NCBI RefSeq assembly: GCF_963855985.1
Contig: NC_087114.1
Location: 3,373,001-3,437,000, forward strand
Direction of reading: 5' to 3'
Origin: Ostrinia nubilalis
Taxonomy: Eukaryota; Arthropoda; Insecta; Lepidoptera; Crambidae
DNA: 64,000 bases
Shown here: piece by piece, positions 42,305-53,432 of the stretch
Layout of the letters: every line of letters begins with the position of its first letter
How positions within the stretch are numbered: the stretch's first letter is position 1
The notes under the pieces: model-generated
Databases searched by the model: none
What the model was told of the DNA's origin: nothing
Seen by the model: the letters and a program-made list of their open reading frames with translations, nothing else
Position numbers and translations under genes: made by a program

Positions 42305-43370
42305 CACTGCAGACCCACGATACCCCTGGCGATACCCCTGGTGGTATCGTGGGTCTCGTTAAAGAACTACACTTCAGACCCACGATACCCCTGCGAGTAA
42401 AGTTGGCAAACGAGGACCGGCGCGGGCGCGGGCGGGCGGGGAGGGGGGACGCACAGTGCACAGTGTTGTGGAATATCTCTATGAATTCTAAATTGATTTC
42501 ATTGAACATGCAATAAAATGTATATCGTTAAAAATAAAAATAAAATAACAACAATTCATACCTAATACTACGAATAAAATTAATTAATAGCACTTATAAA
42601 ATAACTTTTTGACTTTAATTATTTACTTGGTACTTGGTACTTTAATCTATGTTATTTGATGTGATAAAAAGATAATTTCATCTACCACGTTGTGTGTGAC
42701 AATGATATAAATGAGTACCTAGTTTGCCCTTGGGAAAAAAAAAGAGATATTGTCAATAATTTATATTTATTCACATAATATTAATTTTACGCTATATTTT
42801 AATTTTATGAAGTGAAAATAAAGTTTTTTTTTTAACATTACAAAACTTCTCCTGTAGAGCAGTTTGTATGGGAAATATAACCAGTTGAACAGTTGCGCAG
42901 TTGAGCAATCTAGTTGAGCAGTGGGGAAAAAAGGAATTTACTACGGTAAATAAAAGGTACCAGGGTAACATAACCTTATGGGAGCTATTATCAAATTCTT
43001 CTTGGTTGACCCGAGAAATAAATAATGTATCACAAAATAGCTCCTTTATGGTTATGTTGCCCTGGTACTTTACCTGATACTACGTAATCATTATACGAGT
43101 ATGTAGATATGAATTGTTGTTATTTTATTTTTAACGATATACATTTTATTGCATGTTCAATGAAATCAATTTAGAATTCATAGAGGTATTCCACAACACT
43201 GTGCACTAGCCGTGTGCACTGTGCGTCCCCCCTCCCCGCCCGCCCGCGCCCGCGCCGGTCCTCGTTTGTCTACTTTACTCGCAGGGGTATCGTGGGTCTG
43301 AAGTGTAGTTCTTTAACGAGACCCACGATACCACCAGGGGTATCGCCAGGGGTATCGTGGGTCTGCAGTG
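42305..43370. mobile_element. Foldback element with GC-rich 260-bp arms
   Basis: The arms 42305-42560 and 43108-43370 are inverted repeats. Each starts CACTGCAGACCCACGATACC and repeats CGATACCCCTGG units. A G-rich tract (42418-42450; GGGCGGGCGGGGAGGGGGG) or its complement sits in each arm. AAATAAAGCA occurs at 42297-42306 and 43373-43382, a near-flush flanking duplication. The interior is AT-rich with a nested inverted repeat (GGTACCAGGGTAACATAACC at 42956). No transposase. Confidence 0.8.
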
Positions 43371-43715
43371 AAAAATAAAGCAACGCGACGTGGCATTGAA
43401 CGATTCTTTACAATCCGTATCTAGCTGGTTGTATAGAGTTCAAACCAACTGTGTCTAGGTCATCGGTCAGTTAGCATTCATGTATGCTAACGCGCTAAAA
43501 ATAAAAATAAACACGGGCCGAATAATAGACAATAATAAGTTATGGTCATTTGTGACATCAGAAAGGAACTTGTTGTAGACTGTACGTCAAGGTAAACACT
43601 GGAACATCTTATGACGTGTTGTTTTGTACGAATATTAAAGAAACTGATGCGCTGTTTGCTGTCAATTTACGTACGAAAAAGAGCGTGCCATACGGAGATG
43701 ATACTAATGGATGAT

Positions 43716-43763
43716 ACAGGTTGTTCCAAAGAGCGTAACAAACTTTTGGAACACCCTGTATTT
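43716..43763. repeat. Small hairpin with mariner-like end
   Basis: ATACAGGTTGTTCCAAA and TTTGGAACACCCTGTAT pair around a short loop. Compare the TACAGGGTG termini at 2853 and 55552. Confidence 0.55.
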
Positions 43764-44280
43764 GTTTATTATCTGTGGTATACCACAGACAGATAAAAAG
43801 TGGTGATTAAGTTTTTAAATGGGCAAAAAATGCCAATGATGTCAAAAAGCTAATCGAAAAAATTTAAGAGCGATTCATATTAATTACAAGGCTAAGATTT
43901 GTGCAGTGTCAAAAAAATAATAATCACTGATGCAGTCATTAATTTAAGTTAATTAAGATAACTGCAGTAATTAAGTTAGCATTGTTCTCGAAACAGTTTA
44001 ATGAGTTATTGAAATATTATGCAAAGTAGGTATGCGTTTTTAGGTCATAATTTAGCTGTATCGTATTTTGGAAGAATTCCAATTGCAATATGTCATGTTG
44101 TAACCACAATTTAATGATTAAGGCTAACAATTATATTATTGCTACCATTATTACTTCAATTTCAGAGGACTTCCTTATTTATAAAATGGAGACACAAAGC
44201 ATGCTTCTATAGTTTATCGTTGTACCTATATGAACTTGAATCTAGGTAGATATTTAAATCTAGATTGATCCAAAAATAAC

Positions 44281-44295
44281 TTTTCGCGCCAAAAA
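44281..44295. promoter_or_regulatory. E2F-like site
   Basis: TTTTCGCGCCAAAA matches the palindromic E2F consensus TTTCGCGC/GCGCCAAA. It lies 303 bp upstream of the ATG at 44598. Confidence 0.4.
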
Positions 44296-44557
44296 CATTC
44301 AACATTGTTGCAGGTTGCGGATTTTTTTTATTGTGATCACATAAAAAAGATGCGACATTTAATTTTTTGTGTTTTATAGGTACTTAAGTTGATTTTTTTA
44401 CAATCACAGTTTGCCTTAGCATGCCATGGTTAATCTGTGAATGCATATTTGAAATATATTTTCAGACTAATTTCTTTTGCAACTGTCCTTTCGCTTCTTT
44501 CAACTCCAATAACTTTGGCTACACAATTATATTCAATCTAGATTATAACCTAACAAA

Positions 44558-44572
44558 CTTCGCGCCAAAAAG
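44558..44572. promoter_or_regulatory. E2F-like site next to candidate start codon
   Basis: CTTCGCGCCAAAAAG lies 26 bp upstream of the ATG at 44598. Two such sites in 300 bp before a start codon suggest a cell-cycle-type promoter. This is inference from motif only. Confidence 0.4.
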
Positions 44573-45164
44573 GTCATTTGACAGCCCACGATCTAACATG
44601 GCGTCGCAAAATGGCAGCAGTTTGAGGTTAAAAGTGAAAGAGCTCACGCCTCCCATTCTGCCGCACAATTTATAAACGCAGTAAGTACCACTTACTGCAT
44701 TTATGATTGTTTTGAATATTCTGAATCCTGACATCGCGATCTATAAGAATCAAAGACCCGTTTTTTTCTATCTATCTTAGAACGGAAGATACATATTATC
44801 ATAAACGCAGTAAAGAGCATATTTTAGGTTTCTTCACATACTATGTTAGCAGTAAGAGCACATAATAACTTAATATTACGTGAATACTCGCGCATACTTA
44901 ATTTGCTACACAGTAATAGTGCAGTATGTGCCAATTACATCATTCTTATTATGTTTCTACAATTGTTAAGTTCACCTTGCACATAGTATATGTGCAGTAA
45001 TTCCACTTAAACACACACTGATATTATGTTTCCACAGGAAAAACAGATAACTCGTACTTAATATTAATGCAGTAATTACAATTATACTGCGTACATACTA
45101 AGGATTGTCAGAGTGCTGCCTAGGTGTTAACATGTTATGAACGCAGTGACTCGACTCTTACGTT

Positions 45165-46300
45165 ATTGGAAGAAGTTGAAAACCTGTCACAAATCTAGCC
45201 GAAGACCCAAGAGCTAGATTGACCCGACACTATCCTACCGAAGATATCCCGGACGTGTCTGTAAGAGATTAGAATGGCTCTCAAACAGCTGAAAAACAAC
45301 AAGGCATCGGGCGATGATGGAATCACGGCTGAGCTTCTGAAAGCAGGCGGAACGCCGGTACTAAAGGCTCTTTAGAAGCTATTCGATTCTGTCATCCTTG
45401 AGGGAAAAACGCCTACGGCATGGCACAGAAGTGTGGTGATACTCTTCTTCAAAAAAGGCAACAAAACCTTGTTGAAGAATTTATTTTTTACCCATCTCAC
45501 TTCTGATTCTGTTTTTGAGAGTCATCACGAATGGTTTCACGCGATATCTAGTCTCCCGAACAAACCGGTTTCCGATAAGGCTTTAGTACGATAGACCACA
45601 TACTTATCTATGGCAGAAAACTGAGGAGAATAATCAGCAACTTTGTCTGGCATTTGTGGTCTATGATAAAGACTTCTCTCTTCAAGCTACAGTCTCTCCA
45701 ACGGTGCCAAATTTACTATAGATAATATAATCGTTGAAGGGCTTGTACGAAAACGCCACAATGTCAGTCCGTCTCCGGGATCAGGACTCCAGTTGCAGCA
45801 AGGGGTCAGACAGGGAGATGTCATATTTCTAAAACTGTTCACTACCACCCTGGAAGATGTTTTCAAGCTTCTGGACTGGAGCGGATTGGGAATAAATATC
45901 ATCGGCGAGTACATCACCCATCTTTGATTCGCGGACGATATCGTAATCATGGCTGAGACCGTGGAGAATCTAAGCTCAATGCTCGATTGCCTCAATAAAG
46001 CCTCTCAACAAATGGGTCTTTAATGGACAAGACAAAAATCATGGTCAAATGCCGTGTTGTACCCACTCCTCTGAAGATTGGAGACACTATAAGTTGTCTG
46101 ATGGCCGCTGGGGCAGGAAAGTTCTTGAGTGGCGACCACGAGCTGGAAGACGCAGCGTGGGCAAGCCTCCCACTAGGTGGACCGATGATCTGGTGAAGGT
46201 CGCGGCAGGTGCCTGTATGCGAGCGGCGCAGGACCGGTCTTTGTGGAAATCCTTGGGGGAGGCCGTTGTCCAGCAGTGGACGAAACGGACGACCGAGTCT
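45165..46300 (+). pseudogene. Degenerate RTE-clade LINE, second copy
   Basis: Same subfamily as 20480-22760. It has a segment matching [19 protein letters not shown] (here LKQLKNNKASGDDGITAELL), GVRQGDVI near 45805, a decayed FADD region near 45930 (reads DSRTIS-like after a changed base), then GRWGRKVLEWRPRAGRRSVG and AQDRSLWKSLGEAVVQQWT at the end. Many stops and indels, 5'-truncated. It lies inside the TIR element, hence is younger than it. Confidence 0.85.
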
Positions 46301-46368
46301 TTATTTTATTAGATTGGTATATTAAGATCTAAAAGTGGGTGCCATATCTTAATTTTTGATTGAACTAG

Positions 46369-46600
46369 CTTTCCGCCCGCGGCTTCGCCCGCGTGGAATT
46401 TTGTCTGTCACAGAAAAACTTTATCGCGCGCGTCCCTGTTTCAAAAACCGGGATAAAAACTATCCTATGTTCTTTCCCGGGACTCAAACTATCTCTATGC
46501 CAAATTTCATCAAAATCGGTTGCGAGGTTTAAGCGGGAAAGCGTAACAGACAGACAGACAGACAGAGTTACTTTCGCATTTATAATATTAGTTAGGATAA
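46369..46600 (-). mobile_element. Lep1/Helitron-like element with (GACA)n
   Basis: CTAGCTTTCCGCCCGCGGCT terminus, CCCGCGTGGAATTTTGTCTG, a CAGACAGACAGACAGACAG run at 46549-46567, and a GCATTTATAATATTAG end. Inside the TIR element. Confidence 0.65.
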
Positions 46601-47244
46601 CAAGCGATCTCAGCAATTATTTTGTAATACTTGTTTCATTTACCCCTTGGTCATTTGGGAAAGTTCAACATGAAAGCGTTATTGGCTTATGATAAGCGCA
46701 GTATAATTGTATTATTACTGCGCATTTAAAGTTTTGATAAATTATTTTGATTCTCACTCCCACTCATAAATGCAGTAAGTTGTAAAGATACGGCGCATAT
46801 ATTACGTTGTAAGAACTAAAATTTAAATCAATCATTTAACACATGTACCGTAAGTAACGAAAACTACTGATAAACGCAGTAAGGAACAACCATACTGCAT
46901 TCATGGGTAGTAAGTATCGAACGAAAACTTAGTTAATCCATAACATAAACAGTTTTTTAATAATTTTAAATACAAAATATTAATTAAAATACAAAAACCT
47001 CATATCAAAATAAACTTTGAGTTTAGCTCTATAAGCCCATATATATTTTTTTACAAATATTTGCGTAACTAATTGTAGACACCCCAAAATAAAATTTCAA
47101 CTTTGATCGCGTTTTTCTCGAAACTGTTCACATGTTACTTACTGCGTTTATAAATTGTGCGGCAGCATTGTAGTCATGAGAATTGTGAGGTAAACGGCCT
47201 GGAATATCATTTCTATTAACGATATTGGTTTGATTCACAAACTT

Positions 47245-47290
47245 TACTATGAGGTCTCACAGTGCGCGTGGACGCACACGAACCAGTCAC
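47245..47290 (-). repeat. Fragment of the CGCCCGTATTC MITE
   Basis: ATGAGGTCTCACAGTGCGCG and GACGCACACGAACCAGT match the interior of 31561-31707 in inverse orientation. Confidence 0.55.
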
Positions 47291-47324
47291 AGAGCTAATA
47301 TTTAATAATGCATATTTTTCTTCT

Positions 47325-47458
47325 GATTAATTTCGTTGCGGGTCCAATGACTTTCTCTTGAGACGAACCTGGCCGCCAAAGGTTGGGTTTTTATTGGCGG
47401 TCAAGCTGTAGATCCTGGCTACACAGGATTTGCAGGGGTGGGAATGAGAAGTGGGAGG
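47325..47458 (-). repeat. GGGACTATTCCCACC repeat
   Basis: Minus copy: TTTCGTTGCGGGTCCAATGA, AGCTGTAGATCCTGGCTACA, GGGGTGGGAATGAGA. Confidence 0.65.
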
Positions 47459-47469
47459 AAATACAGGGA

Positions 47470-48230
47470 TTAAGAGTAAGTATTATCTAGTTTAGAAAAT
47501 TATAACGCATGAAATTTTAAATTGTGAAAGTAGCTGTGTTTGTCTTTTTGTCTCGTTTTTACTGCCTCAATTTTGATTAATTTTGCTATAGATTTAGATT
47601 GGAACTGAGAGAAAGACTACTTTTAGACTAAGTAGATAGATATAGATCTAGATATTTGGGCAATGATTAGAAGTTGTTTCCATATCAGCCAGATAGTTTT
47701 GACAGTTCCAACTAAACTACTAAAGCCGCGATGACCTAAACTTCATGATCCACCAACATTCTATCCCATATTGGGAGCATACGCTGACTAACTTTCAGCT
47801 TTTATAAAATGACGTAGGTCTGGCGTTCACCAGCTCTTAGTCTATTTAGAAATTTAGAAATAAGACCTTTTGTAAACAAATGAAAATAAAATTAACACAG
47901 CAGCTGTCACTTCTTTCAACCTGCGATTATAGGTTTTCTTTACTTTCCCCTCGCGGTATCATTTACCCGACTTAACGAAAGTGAGTGCTGTCTTTTTTGA
48001 GGTGTCGATATCACTCAATATTCAGTTACAAAGGTAACTTACAATACTTATGAGTTTAATTTAAAGAGGATCAGGTAAGTAGTTAGGATATTTGACTGGT
48101 GCTGAGAAGAAGTGGCAGAAGAAACTCAGTCACCTTTGTCAGCCTTTATTTTTTTCAGAAAATAAAGAATACAACATTTAATAAGTGCGAGCTATGCAGG
48201 TTAAATTCATGTCCTTACTCTTCATTTAAA
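47470..48230. other. Gene-free stretch
   Basis: No gene recognised. GTGCTGAGAAGAAGTGGCAG at 48098-48117 resembles the end of the repeat at 32590. Confidence 0.45.
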
Positions 48231-48235
48231 TTCAC

Positions 48236-48360
48236 TTAGGCTGGGTTGCACCATCTTACTTTAACTTTGACAAACGTCAAAAATCTGTCATACTCCATAC
48301 AAAACGCACCGGTTATCGTTATATTTACGGTCAAAGTTAGGTGGTGCAACTCAGCCTTAA
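48236..48360. mobile_element. MITE, GGCTGAGTTGCACC family, copy 4
   Basis: Best-preserved copy: TTAGGCTGGGTTGCACCATC and AGGTGGTGCAACTCAGCCTT ends, 125 bp. Confidence 0.78.
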
Positions 48361-48404
48361 TAGTTATTTAGTTATTATCCTTTTTTCAGGACAATCGCAC
48401 TTGC

Positions 48405-48470
48405 TCTTACTAGGGTGGCGCCACTGTAGACTAAGGTCCTCTATCATTCGCCAGTGGCGCCACCTAATAG
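48405..48470. repeat. Stem-loop MITE fragment, GTGGCGCCACT
   Basis: AGGGTGGCGCCACTGTAGA and its near-complement CCAGTGGCGCCACCT surround 25 bp. The GGCGCCA motif recurs at 50982. Confidence 0.55.
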
Positions 48471-48484
48471 AAGCAGGTCGTTAA

Positions 48485-49490
48485 ATATGGAAAATGGACG
48501 ATCAAGTTAAATAATAATTTCAAAATGATATCCCAGTTTAAATCTCATCATCATCTGAAATCTTATCCAATTTAATTCTCAATCAAGACGTATTAATATT
48601 TGTTTATTAAATCGATTTATGATGTGCCTGTTAATTATTCAAATATCATTTATTTGTCTGTGAGATTATTAAGTAAATATTAGTATTGCGCACTATTCAA
48701 AACTCTTTTTAAGTACATACTTAGGTTACGCTTTAAATACTCTCATAAAACAAAAATTTTGATGTATGATGCATATAGACGGTATAATTATGTACCTGGA
48801 TACTTATAATAATAGTATTTTAATAAAAACTTACTTATAAACCAACCCAAAATTCTTACCTCAAAAAACAATGACTACGCGAGATATTTTATTACTTTTT
48901 GTAATAAACCTCCTTGATTAGATATTGTTTATTACCTGTGAACAAAGAAAAAATAATTAGAAAAGAAATAATATTGAACTTAAAATAATAACAATGTAGG
49001 TGAAGTTGAATCTCTTTGCCGGTTTGGCAAATTCGCTTTAGGTCCACTTGGGCCAAAATCTAGAACAAAATTACTTAAAATAATGCTAGATATTGCTTTT
49101 TAAAATAATATAGTACAAATCTTCGAAATAAAATAAAATTCTATTCCTATTACATAATGTATGTAATAAATAATGCGTAATACGCAACATTCTAGATGCA
49201 ACTTCTGAGGCCACGCACGCAAATAGCATAAGTGCATTTATTCACAAATCAGTATCATCATTGCACGAGCCTTGGAGGTACTTGGAATGTTACCATCTTC
49301 GTGTTAACCGGTTTTGACGCAGATCATGACAATAAAGGTGTCAACTGTCATAATGTAATGTCAAGTACGTCAGCGTGCGTGCGCGCAGTGGTGCGGTGAA
49401 TCAAGAAGTGCGAGGTTAGATTCCTGACAGAAGAATTTTAAAATACGAAATCTATCTATTACTTATTTTATAATAAGCGTTTCTATGATT
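48485..49490. other. Gene-free stretch
   Basis: No gene recognised. Confidence 0.45.
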
Positions 49491-49497
49491 CTTTTAT

Positions 49498-49690
49498 AAT
49501 GCAAACAGCTAGGGACTGGAATTCGCTGCCTCCTGCTGTCTTTCCTGAACACTGTAATCCGAGCCTTTTCAAGGCGAGTATGAATAGGCACTCACAGGGC
49601 AGATATTATGTACCATCCTAGACTGCATCTCACTTAACACCAGGTGCGATTGCGGTCAATAAATACCTGCCTTGTCATGCATAAAAAAAT
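49498..49690 (+). pseudogene. LINE ORF2 C-terminal remnant and 3' UTR
   Basis: Reads MQTARDWNSLPPAVFPEHC, then NPSLFKASMNRH and a stop near 49620, the terminal motif (RTARxWNSLPxxVFP) of many insect LINE ORF2 proteins. About 70 bp of 3' UTR and a short A-run follow. Heavily 5'-truncated. Confidence 0.6.
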
Positions 49691-49912
49691 ATAAAGCTGA
49701 AGAGTTTGTTTGGTTGAACGCGCTAATCTCAGGAACTGCTGGTCCGATTTCAAAAAATATTTTTGTGTTGGATAGCCCATTTATCGAGGAAGGCTTTAGG
49801 CTACATAAAATCACCCAACAGCCAATAGGGGCAGAGCAGTAAAGAAAAATGTTGCAAAAACGAGAAATATTGCTCAAACAATTTTCACACGAAGTCGCGG
49901 GCACAGCTAAGT
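49691..49912 (+). mobile_element. Lep1-like element, GAAGAGTTTG variant
   Basis: TATAAAGCTGAAGAGTTTGT start, CAGCCAATAGGGGCAGAGC, and end GAAGTCGCGGGCACAGCTAA. Confidence 0.65.
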
Positions 49913-50137
49913 AATAAGTAAGTAGTTTAATACTATTTAGTAAAATAGTACCTCAAGACTAAGTTATTTAACTGACGCAACGCGTTTCTTTCCTTCCTAT
50001 AACGTAATAGCCAGAGGAATTGAACTACACGCAATTTGTTATACAAGTTGTTAAGGCATACCGATTTACTATAGCTAGTTATTTTTTAAACATGATTTTA
50101 GCTTGAAAAGTACTCGAATGGCGACCATGGGTCGGTA

Positions 50138-50180
50138 CGGGACTATTCCCACCTCTCGTTCCCAGGGCTGCAAACTACAT
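50138..50180 (+). repeat. GGGACTATTCCCACC repeat, 5' fragment
   Basis: TACGGGACTATTCCCACCTC followed by TCGTTCCCAGGGCTGCAA, then broken. Confidence 0.55.
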
Positions 50181-50194
50181 GTTTTTATTGTAAA

Positions 50195-50386
50195 ACTAGC
50201 TTTTGCCCGCGGCTTCACCCGCGTGAAATTTATTTTGTCACAAATAGTTATAAATTATAGCCTATATGTTATTCTGGGTTATAAGCAATAATACTGTAAA
50301 GTTTCATCAAAATCTGTTCAGTAGTTTTTTCGTGAAAGAGTAACAAACATCCAGACATCCAGACTTTCGCATTTATAATGTTATAA
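50195..50386 (-). mobile_element. Lep1/Helitron-like element
   Basis: ACTAGCTTTTGCCCGCGGCT terminus through CATCCAGACTTTCGCATTTA. Same type as 14212 and 63224. Confidence 0.68.
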
Positions 50387-50583
50387 GCAGAACAAAGTCA
50401 CTTTCCTGTGTCTGTCCCTATGAATGCTTAGATCTTTAAAACTACGCAACGGATTTTGATGTGTTTTTTTAATAGACAGAGTGATTTAAGAGGAAGGTTT
50501 ATATGTATAAAACATACATATTATAGAAGAGAAAGCCGGGAAATTCCATTAGAACCGTGCGAAGCCGGGGCGGGCCGCTAGTT
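50387..50583 (+). mobile_element. Lep1-like element, second type
   Basis: CAAAGTCACTTTCCTGTGTC start and GAAGCCGGGGCGGGCCGCTA end. It abuts the preceding element in opposite orientation. Confidence 0.58.
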
Positions 50584-50843
50584 ATTTAAAGTATTACAAA
50601 ATCCTTGAATATTCTACATTTTAGTATTCAGTCAGTTAGTACTTATGCAATCATACAAACAAATACAATTTGGCCCAGTTATTGATGTATGTAAAGTGGT
50701 TATTTACATTTCAATATAATTATGTGCCATTGTTCTGTCAGCCTGTTCATTGAACTGTATATAGACTTTACTTTTGGCATGAATTTCGTTTGTTTTGGTA
50801 GCTCGAAATATCCAGACGGTCTGTATTTATTTAAGTAAGTAAG

Positions 50844-51170
50844 TACAGTCAGCGACAAATAGTTCGTGACACCCAAAGTATCCAATAAGTTCGCAACACG
50901 TCTTTGTTACAATGAGAGCTATCGTTTTTATACTTAACAGTTGGCACCCCTGGCGATTGACAGGACCTTACTCTACAGTGGCGCCATCTTTATGAATGCA
51001 AATGCGATAGTCCTCCTACCACTTTAGCGCTCACCAGTTGGTGCCACTCTTCGCTACTAGCAAGTGACAGGACCTGGTGAGCGCTAAAACGATAGCCCTC
51101 ATTGGAATAAGGTTGTGTTCTCAACTTTTTGGTCACTTTAGGTGTCACGAACTATTTGACGCTGATTGTA
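50844..51170. mobile_element. TIR MITE, mariner-type ends
   Basis: The termini TACAGTCAGCGACAAATAGT and their near-complement (ACTATTTGACGCTGATTGTA) are about 31 bp with two or three mismatches. TA at both borders. Subterminal GAGAGCTATCG pairs with CGATAGCCCTC. 327 bp. Confidence 0.78.
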
Positions 51171-51179
51171 CTAGTTTTT

Positions 51180-52375
51180 TACTCTATATTTTCAGAAATA
51201 TAGTTTCCAAAAAAATTCCCTTATTTAAAAAAATTTGGCACTACAGTAAAGAAATTAATTTTGTGCACAAAATATTAAATCGCCAGTTACTTTATTTTGT
51301 GCCCCGCACGCGCTAGTTAAGTAAAAACTTATTTTAATAATATGGAAGTTAAGAGCGTTGTCACATTTTTCATGCAGAAATCGAGAATTTGGCAGATTTC
51401 GAAATGATTTTAGTCATATAATTTATTGTTATAGCTTCTTTTGACTTATATCATCGTAATTATCATACGTTTTTACGGAATGTCTATTGACAAAATCTCG
51501 TTCAAATTGGATTTTTGCCTACGAAAACAGCGAATTTCGAAAGCCCGATTTCCAGGTAACTCGCGAAGGCACAACTTTGAACTAATATTACAACAAATTT
51601 ATTTCTAAGTAAGAAGATAGAATGTATTCATTAGAATAAGCATACCCTGAAGAAGAAAGTGTATTGAGAAAATTTTGATGTTTAATTCATTAAAATGCAT
51701 TTTTATCATGTCTAAGATAGTCAAAATTCGAGAAAATTACTGCAAGAAAACAGGTCACATCTCATAATCTAAAAGTCATTTGGCAACATAAACTACTTTA
51801 TACTTAAGAAGAAACATAGTACTATTATTGTGTAAAAAAGAAAAAAATATCTATCTTCAATCTTCAAATGAAAAATTAATTTGAAAATACTATAAAATCG
51901 GGTGCATCAAATGGCATAAATCAGTCGTGCTTTGGCACTCGTAGACGCCGGGTCTATGTCAGTTGACTGCCCACTGACGTATATGCGTCACGCGTGATTT
52001 TTTCGTAAATTGTAGTATGATTGAGTACTTTTGATCCGCAAGTATTTTTAATTTATTTGTTTAGGTAAATCGGACTTGTAATTTCTTTCTTTTCAAACTT
52101 TTTATTATTTTACTTACATAATATGGGTAGAATAGATAAAAGATATTATTATGGTATCTGTTTGGTCAGGAAAAAATAAATGACTAATAAAAATTTTAAC
52201 AGGGTGTTAAAACATTAGTCTATGCTATTGTGTTTCTACCAACATAAAATATACTCTTCCTTACTAATAAAAGTTGAATAGCGTCTGTATGGTCACACAA
52301 CGCTTCGTCATGTTTTTCCGAAAGTTCAATTACTGACGACTGAATGAAAGAAATTGGTGCGTAACTATTCATCTG
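51180..52375. other. Gene-free stretch
   Basis: No gene recognised. Open frames here lack coding signatures. Confidence 0.45.
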
Positions 52376-53432
52376 ATATTATAGTATAAGATCCCGCTAT
52401 ACAACGACCTTCACCGAGATGCTTATTTGATGAAACATATTTTATATTCAATTTAACATGTCAATAATTATATTGCTTAAGGGTTGCCTAATAAATTTCA
52501 GTCCAGGATATGATTAATTAATCATTAAAAAAAGTTTTATTTTTAAATATTTCATCGGTTTGATTATTAAACAAACTCCATACCAATCGAAAGTATGAAG
52601 CCCATAGAATATGCAAACGTTAGGTTGCCTATTCTTTTCCAGTCATAACTCTTGGGTTGCCAGGTATAAACAGGTAAATTGATAGAGCATTTTGCATCGG
52701 TCTGATAATTTAATCAAATATAAATGAAAATAAAGATTATTTCATTATGAACACGGTGGTATAGGGTTGCCTGCGAAAAATCAGTCCTGAATGACGGTTG
52801 TCGAATTTTGTAAAGTGAAATTAAAACTGAAAGGTGACATTTTTCGAGTAGTTGGCAACATTTGGGAAAGACGAGTTGTATGAGGCGTTTGTGTGTCTTG
52901 TCAAGAGGTGTCGCTTGGGTGAAGAAATTTCTCCAGTGTTGCCATGCTTTCGGAGATTTGGTCCAAAAATGTCGAAAGTGGAAATAACGACTTCCGGTCA
53001 AAAATTTGGATGACGCCTCCTGCAAAAGGGTCGTACAAATGACATTTGACCATTTTCATCTCGATCACCTGGCAACACTTGCAGCTATGGGGAAAAGTAT
53101 TTTTTTTCGACATGGGTGTCTTTAAAGTTAAGGACGGACAGAAGGAGATATGGCAGAAAAAATCCAAAAATGGGGTTTGGTCGGTTATACGACCCAAATT
53201 ATGGGAAAAATCCGAAAATTCAGAAAATCAAGATGGCGACCGAGTGAGCGGCCATTTTGTAAAAAGTTTCAGATTTCTGATTTTTCAAATGCATTTTTTG
53301 GGCAGTTGGCAACATTTGGGAAACTCGAGTTGTATAGAGCGATTACGTAGTTTGCTAAGGAGTATCGTTTGGAAAAACGACATTTTCCAGTGTTGCCATA
53401 CTTATTGCATTTTTCGCTTAATCTAGACCGTT

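Larger units (their letters stand above)
44658..47165. mobile_element. TIR DNA element with GCAGTAA subterminal repeats
   Basis: Perfect 30-bp inverted termini (44658-44687 and 47136-47165) begin CTGCCGCACAATTTATAAAC. CATT lies on both outer sides (44654-44657, 47166-47169), a possible 4-bp duplication. GCAGTAA-type words recur through both subterminal regions (e.g. 44678, 44809, 44869, 44992, 45062; 46696, 46771, 46874) in both orientations, a layout typical of transposase-binding arrays. An RTE relic (45165-46300) and a Lep1-like element (46369-46600) are nested inside. No transposase remains. A 4-bp duplication would fit Sola-like elements, but this is unproven. Confidence 0.75.
44598..47189 (+). 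pseudogene. Candidate first coding exon split by a TIR element
   Basis: Part 1 (44598-44657) reads MASQNGSSLRLKVKELTPPI, 20 codons from an ATG in CTAACATGG. Part 2 (47170-47189) reads VVMRIV and two more bases, then the splice donor consensus GAG|GTAAAC. The 2.5-kb element 44658-47165 and one CATT copy separate them. Without these the frame stays open across the junction and reaches the donor in phase 2. I do not recognise the protein. If real, the gene continues to the right, but I find no further exon. It could be a disrupted gene, a polymorphic insertion, or a chance open frame. Confidence 0.35.

Noticed and set aside
43611..43796. 61-codon frame spanning 43.6-43.8 kb
   Set aside because: It runs through a mariner-like hairpin end and has no coding signature.
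52714..53025. 103-codon open frame, identical to one at 54684-54995
   Set aside because: Identity comes from the palindrome arms. The predicted peptide has no domain, and its reading conflicts with other equally long frames in the same arms.
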